In this document: positions 9,864-20,932 of the stretch, in pieces
Layout: each line of letters starts with the position of its first letter
Numbering within the stretch: position 1 is the stretch's first letter
Source: Panonychus citri
Lineage: Eukaryota > Arthropoda > Arachnida > Trombidiformes > Tetranychidae
Assembly: GCF_014898815.1 (NCBI RefSeq)
Contig: NW_026515433.1
Location: 84,501 to 148,500, forward strand
Direction of reading: 5' to 3'
Length of the DNA: 64,000 bases
The notes under the pieces: generated by a model
What the model was told of the DNA's origin: nothing
Seen by the model: the letters and a program-made list of their open reading frames with translations, nothing else
Databases searched by the model: none
Made by a program: the position numbers and the translations under genes

Positions 9864-12800
9864 ATGCCTTTAACTGCTCGTCGACGATTGAAACGTAAAA
9901 ATGGATCAATTTCCCCTGAAGAATATAAATTCCTTTATTCAAATGGAACAATTAATTTCTCACCAAGTGACCTTCCATGGTATTGTCAGGGTGTAACGAA
10001 GGCCAGTGCGAATTATGCGTCAACTTATTTGTCGTCGAAAGTATTAGGAGTTAATGGTAATATTAACCCTCATCGTCCATCAACCGGAATTGCATTTGGC
10101 GATGTTTTCCCTCCGGCAAACACTTTGCCCTTTCATCAACCTTCACATAAAAGTCCACGAATACCAAATCTAAATCAACATTTATCTCATCTTCGTTTAC
10201 CAAGACTCTCACAAACAGGACTGACCTCGCCTTCAGCAGCTCCGGTCATCATATATCGTGACCCTGGTCTCTGTCGTCCAAACGATTTGACTATTCTCTT
10301 TTCTGATTCCTCTGTCCCCGGATTGAGAGAGATTTGTCATTCAGATTCATTTCTACGTAAAATTGTTTGGTTCATTGTCTTTACTTTGCTCGGGTTTCTC
10401 GCTTTGCGTGATATTCATCAACTTTTATCCGAGTTCTACAACTACCCTGTAACCGTCGATGTCCGATTGAGAGAGTCCCGTAAACTACCATTTCCCGCAG
10501 TGACAGTTTGTAACCTGAACATCGTTCGTTCAGTGCTCTTTGTAACAGCACCTTCCTTGCCAGGAGCAACTACACTTTGCCTCCTGAACTGAAGGAAAAA
10601 CTTTGTGGTACAGTTGCAACAACTCTCAACATAGTGAGTAAACATTTCTATTAAATTGATATTAATAAATCATTTTACGAATACTTGAATGAGCTCTCAT
10701 AAGAACTCTTGACATTACTTCGTCTGTGAATCATTAATAACCTTTCACAAGCAAGAGAATTAGTTTCAAGCTCAGTTGGTTTCATTTGAATTAAATTCAA
10801 ACATAACGAAGATCAAACTTCTGAACCAGTTAATTAAATGAAATTAATATTTTTTTATTCTCACTCGATCTTCATTTTGTCATTTAGTTTTTTTCTACTT
10901 ACAAGTGATTAAAACTATCAACTGAAGCAATAAAATACTTTGACTTTGTGACAGTTACCCTAAAGGAAGATGTAATAATCTTCAATGAAGATGAGAGGAC
11001 AAATAAAAAGAAAGATAAACAATCAGATTGATGATTAATTTTTCTCATTACAAACAGACTTCAGTTGAAGATATAAATGATATTGGTGATAAAAAAGGCG
11101 AAGATGAAGCTGTTGGTGTTTCTGCGACTCTCGCTGACAGACTGAGTCCCACTTCTCCATCACCGACGACAGAGAAAGGAGGTGGAAATTCCGGAAGTGG
11201 TAATAGTGTAGGAAGTGGTGCAGGGACAAGCGGGGAATTGGGAGTGCAAGTTCAGCCTCAATTGGAGGCGGTGGTGGATCTGCAGGGGGAGAAACTAGTG
11301 GAGGTAATTTGGCATCACCATCGAGTCGGAGTAAAAGACAAACTTGGAGAAATCGTGGTGGCACTGGCGGAGGTGGAACGGGTAATAGTGGAAGCGGTGG
11401 TGGAAGTAACAACAAGGGACCTCCGGCTATTAATCTAACAGCCAATCGACCTCAAATTCCTCCAGGGCAGCGAACCACAACTCCAGCCTATGATCAGAAC
11501 GTTTCACAAGATGAAATTGAGTTGACTGAACGAGAGGAAAAAGAGCTACAAGAAAATCTAACCACTTGGTTGGCAGTTATGGCGAATAAGGATAAACACT
11601 TAACTTATCAACTCGGTCATCAATTCGAACAGTTGATTCAAAGGTGTACAATTAAATCGACTAATTGCACACACATAAAGTAAGTCCTCGTAATAATTGA
11701 GAATTATAATGAATAGATTTGGCTGAGATGATTGACAATTTATCGATGAGACAGGATTCAGGTAAACTGAATCAAGGGTTGGAAATGTGGGTGGATAGAA
11801 ACATTTGGTTAATGTCACACGAAAGTCAATGCAAAGGTCAATTAACTTGGATATTAATCGTGATATTTTAATTTCAGGAGCTTCGATTTCTCGTTTACAC
11901 CAACTGAAGGTAATTGTTTCACTTATCGATCTAAGACTCTGGAAGGTAAAAGACACAAACAAGTAAAACAAGAGGAAACGAGTCTTGCTGGAGTTGATCA
12001 TGGTAAGTTCATTTACTACTAAGATCAAATATCGCAAAAATTTACCTTGAAACTTAAAATAAACAAAAGGTTTGTTTTCAGAATCCTTAAGAATCCGAGT
12101 TTACTTTCATGATGATGCAACCATATTTGTCTGATCAGTTCAAAAACTAAATGAATAGTAAAGAAGATTGAACCATAATAATTTCCTGAACATCGCTGTG
12201 ATTATCATTGTTATCATGTTAATTGTGTTAATATTACTACAACAATTTGATTCACAAATTTCAATGTTGCCTCAGGAAAAGTGAAAATTTTATTTATCGA
12301 AATCAATCAGTTTCCATTTCAAATGTAAATAATGAACTAGATAATGTCTATTTACTCAATTCTGATCTAGTGTGACTGGAAAAGTATAATAAATGACTTA
12401 GGGCTGATTCCAAGTTTCCGTTGTAATAATTAAAATTTTATTTCCTCGATTTGAACAATTTAAAGTGATATTCTCATAGAACAATAAATTTTTATTATGT
12501 TATTTGGTTTGATTGGTCCTCGGAGATCATTATCCGTGTGCATGATAATAATATCAATCGAAGAATCAGTTCCCTCTCAATTGTTATAACTTTTTATTAG
12601 AAAAACTTCACAATCAATTCAATGAAAAGCGAATCTATTTTTATTTTATTCATGTTTCTTAGAACAGAATATTTGCTAGAATTATAATATCATCGAGAGC
12701 TCTTATTCTTGAGTAATCTGATGAATTTTTCCTTATATTTGTTCAAATTCTTTCTTTATTACTCATTACAAATGACATGACCATTCGATAGCATGATTTT

Positions 12801-15800
12801 ATTAATAGCTCTGGAATCTCCGAGATATTTCATGTTCTCATTTGACCAAAATAACTTTTGATTCTAATGATATTCTTGATATGGATTATCACTATACTCT
12901 AAACAGTAATATTAGAAACGATAAGATCCAAAATTCAAATGATTCCGATCATAAAGGTTTCTCATGTTATCATTTTCCCTAGTTACCAAATAACTTTATC
13001 AGTTCTGACAAAATCCTAGTAGATCATGAAAACATTGAATTTTGTCAATTTTCAGGTAAGCAAATCAATCTAATTGAATTTCGAACAATTTCCAGTCTAT
13101 TATCTTGAGACTATTGCAATAGATTATTATCAGTATTACACGAAATACCAAAAATTATTATATTTTGAGTTGTATTATTAATACAATTAAGATAATTTCA
13201 ATCAAATTAATCATTAATATTCATGAAGAATGGACGGATTAGCATTTGCGGGACGAAAAGTTTGAAATGTTGATTCCAATTCATCTTATTGCTTTGAATT
13301 TCATTCTAGCCAACCACTTGAAACAACCTTTCAATTGTATTAAACATTTGATTGATATTTTCTTTGTGATATAATTTGATTTACAATTAAAATGTTGCGA
13401 AAATTGAATTTCAAAATGTTGATTACATGTTACTTTAAAGAGTCACCTTTGGGAATGTCAAATAATTAAGAGATGTAAAAATTAAATTATAAACAAGGTT
13501 CATAAATGAATAATTCAACGTTCAGACTGCTCTTATTCAGATTTTGATTATTTTTAAAAAGAAGATTAATTGTAATCATTTAACAATAATTAAACAATTA
13601 GAAACTAATCACTGTGCCAAAATCTTGGAGTCAATGGAGTTATTTTATTAGTATTAATACAAAGATGATTTCTGATTAGAATTAACTTCTTTAATACTCG
13701 TCTGTAATTAATCATCAATTCTAAAAAATCAATAATATCTTGTATCTTTTGAATTGATGTTTTAATTAACCTTCAATGAAACGTGTATACTAATTAGAAA
13801 CTCGATTATTGATTAAAAGTTTATGGAAACAGATGAGAATAAGTCTATCCAGTTAACTTAACGGTTCTGATTTCAAAGGTTTAGAATTGGTTCTGAATTT
13901 GGAAGTCGCTGAATATCTTCCTGGAACTGCTCAGGTCGGTGCTTTGGTTATGGTCCATTCGCCGGATGAGTTTGGCATCTCTGCAAGCGAAGCCATTTTC
14001 GTGGGCCCAGAAAGAGCGAGTTACATCGGGTTGAAGATGATTCGAATAACCAGATTACCTTCACCTTATCCTGAACATTGTATCGATCACTGGCCTGAAG
14101 GATTAACTGGATCTCTTACTCGTAACTCGACTTATTCCCAACAGAGTTGCCTCAAAATTTGTCTCCAACGTACAATCCAAATGAGATGTCGATGCCAATC
14201 AGCTTTTCTTAATCAATTTGAACTAAATGATACCAATCTAAGGATTTGTGACACCAGAAGGAAAAGCAAGTTTATCTTTATATTAATAATATCACCATTT
14301 ATCTAATCAATTGTTACTGAATCGTGAGTTATAAGCAAATATAAAACAGATTGACGAGTAACCTATTGAGCTTCAAAGCATTTATATCAATCAACTTAAT
14401 TGTTTATCTGAATTTCCTCGAATACCTGATACCAGTTGTGAGAATCATGATATTCACAAAAGAGAATCTGAATTATCTACAAGTTCATGTGAAAATTAGA
14501 AAATAAACATAAATACAATTAATAGAAAGTGAGAGATAACTGAGAATGATAATGAAAAGAAATCTGATTTATTTACCCATGTGAATAGTAATCAGATTAA
14601 GAATAATTATTAATTCTAGTTAAATGGTTAATTCAATTAATCTGCATTTAATTATCATCATCCTACAGATACACGTAAATGTGTCGAGGAAGTGATGTTA
14701 AGACCTGAAAGCAAAATTGATAATTGTATGTGTCCACCTCGATGTCAGTGAGTATAACAATTAACAATGAACAAATAATAGCAATTAAAATAATGACCAG
14801 TGTTACAATTAGAGGCCATAAAAAACAATGATAACAATTATTAATATCATGAAAATGTTCATGTAACCAACTGATAGTAAAAGTTATTCACAAAAAGGCC
14901 GAGAATTGTAACAATAGATTGTTATTATTATATCAACACCATAGTTCATGATTGTCATCAATTTATTGTTAATATTATGTATTCATCTTTTTATTTGATT
15001 ACAGAGTAACTCAATATGAGAAAACGGTATCCCTTGCTAAATGGCCCACACGAGAGGTATTCATTATTAATACAATTCTAGTATCATAAATAATCAATTT
15101 CTGTCAATAATCAATAACACAAACAATCAATTGTCGATCTAATTGAATGAGAAAGAATCACAATTTACCAATAGAAAATAAGAACCGAAACAAAGTGAGT
15201 CAGCAATCAGCATAATAATTTAGATCACTTAACAAGTATTAACAGTTATTCAGTCAAAGAATTTAGTTTTTCCATGAAAAGAAAATGCATTTTCAATGTA
15301 ATTCAAATGATGGTAAAAAAAGAACAATGTTTTTCTCATGTTATCATCATGTTTCTTATTTTAACTCTAAAAGTTATTCTTGTTACTTGGAATCAATGAA
15401 AAATCAGGTAACATTTAATTTGATTGTGAAAATAGTCGCAAATCATTAAGACTAAATGACCAAGACAATTACCGTTTCTAGGCAATGATCAAGATAATCA
15501 TTGTCATGATAATGTTGATAATGTCACTTTCACTCATCTCATTGGATTGCATGTGAAGTCAATTCTCATTTCCATGAAAAGATTAATATTCATTGTGAAT
15601 AAAATTCACATTGAAATTGGAATGAAATTATAGGAAAAACCTTCAATTATCGTTTGGAAACAAAAAGAGATGAACTTTTATATTATCATAATTTTTATTG
15701 CTCCAATTGAATAGAAGATGAAAAATCAATAGTTGATTAGCTAATTGAATTTCCATTATTGCTCAAAGGGTTTTCACTTTTGGTGAAATTTTATCAAAAA

Positions 15801-16542
15801 TGTTGTTGCTCTTTTCTGATTAACTGCAATTTAAATTTCTAAAAATATCTAATAACTTGTTTATTGAATAAAAATCTTTAATTAACAATTAATTCTCACT
15901 TTACGATTAATTAACAGGATCGAGTATCATTTGATCGAGGAGATAAAACTCTTGATTTTAAGTAAGTTAATCGTTTTCAAAACAAGATCCATTCCAATAT
16001 TGACTCATCTTGATTCTTTTACTCTGCTATTTGTTAAATTACTTTTCGAGTGATTATCAATAATTTCATTCGAAAAGAAAATTGAATTAACATGAGAGAA
16101 ATTGAATTGATTGATGAGACTTTAAACTTCGTTTTTGAACATTTGATTTTGATTCTAATTTGAATCAGTTCATTTTCTCATTAGGAATCTAGCGAAAGTT
16201 GTTGTTTATTTCCAAACAATGACAATGCAGGAAGTGTCACAACAAGGAGCTTGGACAGTAAGTAACCAATTCGCTGCCAACAACCAAATCAACTAATCGT
16301 TCATTTATTTCGTTCAGACAGCGAAATTGTTGAGTAGCCTCGGGGGCTTCATGGGAATGTATGTTGGCTTCTCGTTCTTATCATTGTTCGAAGTGTTTGA
16401 AGTGATCGCTCGACGTATTTGGTATTCGTGCACAAGGAAGAAGATGCGATTCAAGACAATCGTCCAAACAATTATAGCGACACTTCAGTACAAAAAGAAA
16501 CAAGACTCGAAAAAATTACAAGATCAAATTAACCCTTTCTGA
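9864..16542 (+). CDS. DEG/ENaC (pickpocket-like) sodium channel subunit
   Basis: Nine exons rebuilt by frame: 9864-10633, 11058-11679, 11878-12002, 13879-14265, 14669-14747, 15005-15056, 15918-15961, 16185-16257 and 16318-16542; about 792 aa. Family marks: cytosolic N-terminus, TM1 ('IVWFIVFTLLGFLAL'), 'FPAVTVCNLN' just after it, 'EGNCFTY', the Cys-rich 'SCLKICLQRTIQMRCRCQ' and 'CMCPPRC', 'WPTRE', and TM2 with the pore G-x-S in 'GGFMGMYVGFSFLSLFEV'. It should form a trimeric, amiloride-type cation channel. Two one-base losses break the frame: a T near 10529-10530 (frame resumes at 'ALCNSTFLARSNYTLP') and a G near 11232-11235. Intron 4 appears to be GC-AG. A Gly-rich insert in the ectodomain carries R-S-K-R (11327-11338). 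The start is the first in-frame ATG; an upstream exon is possible. Confidence 0.9.
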
Positions 16543-17135
16543 TGATTTCCTCGAGATTTAATCATCATTCATCGATAGTTAGAATTAGCAGTCGAAAAGA
16601 ACTAAACGAATCTCAATTAACTTTCTTTTTATTCTTTTAATTACTTTAAACAGTATTTGAGATGAATTTACTTTTCGATTTTCCAATTGTTCGAAAACAT
16701 TAAAGTTTCCAACAGTACCATGAGTTAAAAGACTATACGAGTTATCCACTGATTTACTTAAAGGGAAATATAATTGGTTCTTGAGTGGAGATTTATTAAT
16801 AGAAAATAATTGAAACTATTAAAAGTATTCGGGTACATGGTTAAAGTTCAAATTGAAATTTTATTTTGGGTATAAATCATGGTCGAGTCATCGATATGGA
16901 ATCAAAAGAAACCATCCAAATGGATGTTGTCTGTCCAGCAGATTGAGGCTTTTGTTTATAACATCTTTAGAGGAGCAATTAAGAGAAACAATTTATCACA
17001 GATAAGATCGTCTTTTTAAGAGAGTTTTGGCGTTAATTTGAATATACGCCGATGATTTGATCATCATGGTCCAAAGGATGAAAATTCGAAATAAATGATC
17101 GAATGTTATTTTATCTTATTTTACAGTCACGTTTT
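16543..17135. other. Convergent 3' region of channel and left secreted gene
   Basis: Lies between the channel stop and the stop of the left secreted-protein copy on the other strand. From about 16842 onward it is a diverged mirror of the right copy's 3' flank (matches near 19385-19572). That part shows substitutions and a length difference of about 120 bp, unlike the near-identical inner arms. No gene of its own. Confidence 0.5.
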
Positions 17136-17938
17136 TTAAACTAGTTTGAGTGGAACCTCATCAGTAGAATGAAAGATGATGGAAACCAATGTTTTGCTTA
17201 AGGAATCTGCGAAAGCGTTTTGAACGACCGTTTTTAAATCTTTTTCTCCTGATTCTTTCCAATATTTAACGATTGTTGATAAATTTGGACAATTAGATAA
17301 ACATTGAGGGTTCGGTGATGCCATAACTTCAATTAAAATTTTGGCAAATTTATCTTCCTCGGGTCTCAATGTTGACGATGCTTGAGAAAGATAACTAGCC
17401 AACATCGGATAATCAGTTGCTACCTGTCGACCAGCTTGACATGCTATTGATTCCTTACACTCGTCACTGTCCAGTCCAAGAACGACCATCGCTTGTTGAA
17501 CCAATGGTTCCAGTTCAGTCACCTGGTTGAGTTTCTTGACAAAGAATCAGTTGAACCAACCAACGGCTCACAACTGGACCAAGATTACGAGCTGATCTGG
17601 CGATTGTTGGTCCAACAAATAAGATGTCACCCGAATAAAGATAAAGACCTTTGAAGGGCTTCAGCCAGTCCTGGTACAGGATTTGTTAAAGCTCGAATCA
17701 TAATTGGAACCACAGTGTCAACAAGTTGGTTCTGTTTGACAATTAGTTCTCGTAATAACTCTACAGCGGGCAAAGCTTCAATTGTTTCTATTATATTCTC
17801 AGGACCCAAGGGCATTGACGGCGATGAAACTGAGGAGGTTTGAGGAACCATTGTGTTTGGTCGTTGGCTGGATAGGTCAAAATTCACCAATAAAATTAAA
17901 CAAATTAAAATAAACACACTTGTTGATGAACTATTCAT
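17136..17938 (-). pseudogene. Left copy of secreted-protein gene, frame broken by four 1-base losses
   Basis: Mirror of the intact gene at 18593, with ATG at 17936-17938 and stop at 17136-17138. Compared with the right copy, single bases are missing in short G/C runs near 17630 (gggg to ggg), 17615 (gg to g), 17569 (gg to g) and 17544 (cc to c), which truncate the frame after 'RSLSLFG'. Downstream, 387 bases are again open in the expected frame and end in a different C-terminus ('STDEVPLKLV') from the right copy. An intact, distinct downstream frame with its own tail argues against an old dead gene; restoring the four bases would give about 268 aa. It is either a very young pseudogene or a functional paralogue with consensus errors. 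Confidence 0.65.
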
Positions 17939-18065
17939 GATGTGGAAATTAAAATGATTGCAAAGCAACACTAGGAAAATAATAATTAACTGGTAAAAGT
18001 GATGAGAAACTGTTTCAGTTTAATTGACTTAAAATTGTGATGACATTAAACATAAGACACTTGAT

Positions 18066-18073
18066 CTTTTATA
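18066..18073 (-). promoter_or_regulatory. TATA box of left copy
   Basis: TATAAAAG on the minus strand, about 128 bases upstream of the left ATG. It is the exact mirror of the right-arm TATA box, and the two face away from each other about 385 bp apart. Confidence 0.5.
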
Positions 18074-18457
18074 TCAATTCAACTTTTATTCAAATTGTAC
18101 AATTAATTACAAGGAAAATCATTGGACAATTTAATCAACCACATAATCTTAAATTCTCTTCCTAATTGGCTAATCATTTTCTTAAAACATCTTTAATCAC
18201 TGAAAGGTTAAAAACAGAAAAGAAATTAATTTTTTTCTTTTCTTTACTGGCGCCACCTCTTTTTAGAACAAATTTTTCTTTTCTTTTTTAGTTCCTCGTT
18301 AATTGTGCTTAGAATAACCTTTTAAGGTGAGTGATTAAAGATGTTTTAAGAAAATGATTAGCCAATTAGGAAGAGAATTTAAGATTATGTGGTTGATTAA
18401 ATTGTCCAATGATTTTCCTTGTAATTAATTGTACAATTTGAATAAAAGTTGAATTGA

Positions 18458-18465
18458 TATAAAAG
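18458..18465 (+). promoter_or_regulatory. TATA box of right copy
   Basis: TATAAAAG, about 128 bases upstream of the ATG at 18593, leaving room for a start site roughly 30 bases downstream and a 5' UTR of about 100 bases. It lies inside the conserved inner arm. Confidence 0.55.
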
Positions 18466-18592
18466 ATCAAGTGTCTTATGTTTAATGTCATCACAATTTT
18501 AAGTCAATTAAACTGAAACAGTTTCTCATCACTTTTACCAGTTAATTATTATTTTCCTAGTGTTGCTTTGCAATCATTTTAATTTCCACATC

Positions 18593-19369
18593 ATGAATAG
18601 TTCATCAACAAGTGTGTTTATTTTAATTTGTTTAATTTTATTGGTGAATTTTGACCTATCCAGCCAACGACCAAACACAATGGTTCCTCAAACCTCCTCA
18701 GTTTCATCGCCGTCAATGCCCTTGGGTCCCGAGAATATAATAGAAACAATTGAAGCTTTGCCCGCTGTAGAGTTATTACGAGAACTAATTGTCAAACAGA
18801 ACCAACTTGTTGACACTGTGGTTCCAATTATGATTCGAGCTTTAACAAATCCTGTACCAGGACTGGCTGAAGCCCTTCAAAGGTCTTTATCTTTATTCGG
18901 GGTGACATCTTATTTGGTTGGACCAACAATCGCCAGATCAGCTCGTAATCTTGGTCCAGTTGTGGAGCCGTTGGTTGGTTCAACTGATTCCTTTGTCAAG
19001 AAACTCAACCAGGTGACTGAACTGGAACCATTGGTTCAACAAGCGATGGTCGTTCTTGGACTGGACAGTGACGAGTGTAAGGAATCAATAGCATGTCAAG
19101 CTGGTCGACAGGTAGCAACTGATTATCCGATGTTGGCTAGTTATCTTTCTCAAGCATCGTCAACATTGAGACCCGAGGAAGATAAATTTGCCAAAATTTT
19201 AATTGAAGTTATGGCATCACCGAACCCTCAATGTTTATCTAATTGTCCAAATTTATCAACAATCGTTAAATATTGGAAAGAATCAGGAGAAAAAGATTTA
19301 AAAACGGTCGTTCAAAACGCTTTTGATGATTCGATTAGTAAAAATCCAGTAACATCAGTGGCTATTTAA
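18593..19369 (+). CDS. Small secreted protein of unknown family, intact copy
   Basis: Single-exon frame of 258 aa from the ATG at 18593; an earlier in-frame GTG is not a plausible start. It opens with a signal peptide ('TSVFILICLILLVNF'). The mature protein is largely helical-looking, with Leu/Val/Ala heptad-like stretches ('IETIEALPAVELLRELIV', 'LEPLVQQAMVVLGL'). It has only two mature Cys pairs, C-x5-C in 'ECKESIAC' and C-x3-C in 'CLSNC', the latter following a Pro-rich 'ASPNPQ'. I do not recognise the family; it looks like a lineage-specific secreted arthropod protein. A perfect TATA box upstream suggests strong or tissue-restricted expression. The C-terminal tail differs completely from the left paralogue. 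The 3' end converges on TRNT1, 240 bp away. Confidence 0.75.
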   Translation: MNSSSTSVFILICLILLVNFDLSSQRPNTMVPQTSSVSSPSMPLGPENIIETIEALPAVELLRELIVKQNQLVDTVVPIMIRALTNPVPGLAEALQRSLSLFGVTSYLVGPTIARSARNLGPVVEPLVGSTDSFVKKLNQVTELEPLVQQAMVVLGLDSDECKESIACQAGRQVATDYPMLASYLSQASSTLRPEEDKFAKILIEVMASPNPQCLSNCPNLSTIVKYWKESGEKDLKTVVQNAFDDSISKNPVTSVAI

Positions 19370-19609
19370 GTCAACATGACTTTCTAAAAGAAGACGATCT
19401 TATCTGTGATAAATTGTTTCTCTTAATTTCTCCTAAAGATAGAACTCATTCTGAACAAAAGCTCTGAATCTGCTGGACAGACAACATCCATTGGATGGTT
19501 TCTTTTGATTCTATATCGATGATTCGACTTGATTTATACCGGAAATAAAATTTCAATATGAACTTTAATGGTGTATTTGAATACTCTTAATTACAATTAT
19601 TCCTAATCA

Positions 19610-20932
19610 TCAAGAAGCAATTGAATTATATTTCTCTATTAGTTTGTCCATCTCCTTGATAAGCTCATCATCGGTCATTTCAAATGAGTTATCGGCCCAA
19701 ATAGTTTTCAATTCGGACATAACTTGACTTATCATTTGACGTTTTTTCATTTTTGGTCCAATTTTGTCGCCTCGAAGCGGGAAAACCGGAACTGTCCAAT
19801 CGACAATATCATTGTAAACATCTTTTGCTCCTTTGTACTTAAGTAACTCGAGGATTTGTCGGTGAGATGCTTTTTGATTAGATTTCGAAGTGAGAATAAG
19901 AAATTTTTGTAAACTTCGCAAGGAAAGATCATGATTATTGTTTCGTTTGTTCAGGATCATTGAACTGATTTCTTTCTCGAGATTTGACATTCTTAATCGG
20001 GTAATTAGACTGATCTGTTCTTCTGGTGTTCTGATTAAACTGGTGAATAAAGTGATGGGCTCAAATGGAACGTCCATCGCCCAAACATTTCCATGAACAC
20101 TATTGAATTGTTCCAAGTCCATAGGATTCACATTAGTATAAAAGCCCATGTGAGTTGCAACATTGGCCTGGAATAGTAAAGGAATAACTTTATTGCAATT
20201 ACGTTGACTGAGCGTTTTCTTCATTTCTGACCAAATTCTTTCCCCGCTAATATTGGCCAACCCATCAACATTATCGGTCATGGCCTTCACGGTCTCTTCT
20301 TCGTGTTCTTTACGTCCAAATCTTGCATAAAACCTAAAGTATCTCATGATCCTGAGATAATCTTCTTGAATTCTTGATGTTGGATTTCCAACGAACCTAA
20401 TGACTCCTTCCTTTAGATCATTTTGACCATCGAAAAAGTCAATAATTGTTCCATCCAAATCCATGAAAATCGAGTTGATGGTAAAGTCGCGTCTCAAAGC
20501 ATCAAGTTTCCAGTCTTGAATGAATTCTACCTCAGCGTGTCTTCCGTCCGTCACCTTATCGATCCTTAAAGTAGTTATTTCAAACATTTTAGATCCATTG
20601 ATCAAAGCGGCGACGGTTCCATGTCTCTCCCCTGATGGAGTTGTGATTAACCTTATATTTTCCCGATTGGAGAGAATTTCAATCATCTTGTCTGGAGTCG
20701 CGTCTGAAGCCAGATCATAGTCATTCGGCTGTGTGTTCAGTAATATATCACGAACAGCACCACCAGCCAATCTTAAAAGATACCCGCGGTTGATGAACAG
20801 ATCGGACAGTAATTTGAGTTCCGGCATGTTAAGAATCTCCTCCTTGACCGATGGTCCTGATACTTTCGCCATGGCAATTGAATTTGAGTTCACTAAGCTA
20901 AAAGTCTTGCAAAGGCTATGGAAAAGCCTCAT
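19610..20932 (-). CDS. TRNT1: CCA-adding tRNA nucleotidyltransferase
   Basis: Intron-less 440-aa frame. This enzyme adds or repairs the 3' CCA end of tRNAs in cytosol and mitochondria. Class II nucleotidyltransferase motifs are in order: 'LRLAGGAVRDILL' (residues ~53-65), the metal-binding DxD in 'NDYDLASDATP' (Asp71, Asp73), 'RRDFTINSIFMD', the flexible-loop/ATP region 'EDYLRIMRYFRFYARFG', the template region 'ISGERIWSEM', then a helical tail. Length fits the eukaryotic family (about 430). The first 20 residues are basic and Ser/Leu-rich like a mitochondrial presequence, and a second Met at position 21 could start the cytosolic form, as known for this family. It is divergent to the gene at 21543 with 610 bp between them. 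Confidence 0.95.
   Translation of the reverse strand: MRLFHSLCKTFSLVNSNSIAMAKVSGPSVKEEILNMPELKLLSDLFINRGYLLRLAGGAVRDILLNTQPNDYDLASDATPDKMIEILSNRENIRLITTPSGERHGTVAALINGSKMFEITTLRIDKVTDGRHAEVEFIQDWKLDALRRDFTINSIFMDLDGTIIDFFDGQNDLKEGVIRFVGNPTSRIQEDYLRIMRYFRFYARFGRKEHEEETVKAMTDNVDGLANISGERIWSEMKKTLSQRNCNKVIPLLFQANVATHMGFYTNVNPMDLEQFNSVHGNVWAMDVPFEPITLFTSLIRTPEEQISLITRLRMSNLEKEISSMILNKRNNNHDLSLRSLQKFLILTSKSNQKASHRQILELLKYKGAKDVYNDIVDWTVPVFPLRGDKIGPKMKKRQMISQVMSELKTIWADNSFEMTDDELIKEMDKLIEKYNSIAS

Larger units (their letters stand above)
16842..19572. repeat. Large palindrome 2 (inverted pair of a secreted-protein gene)
   Basis: Left arm about 16842-18210 and right arm about 18314-19572 are reverse complements about a centre near 18265, with roughly 100-130 bp of spacer. 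From about 17212 to 18200, and 18331 to 19323, the arms match almost base for base except four single-base losses in the left copy. Outward of those points identity falls abruptly, with many substitutions and indels, but homology remains recognisable to the outer ends. The pattern is an older inverted duplication whose inner ~1 kb has been homogenised, or a recent event that reused one arm. Each arm carries a TATA box and one gene transcribed outwards. Confidence 0.88.

Noticed and set aside
11035..11445. 136-aa minus-strand frame rich in Pro and Leu
   Set aside because: It is the antisense of the Gly/Ser-rich channel exon and has no independent support.
11600..12037. 145-aa minus-strand frame
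   Set aside because: Antisense to channel exons 2 and 3 and the intron between them; no domain.
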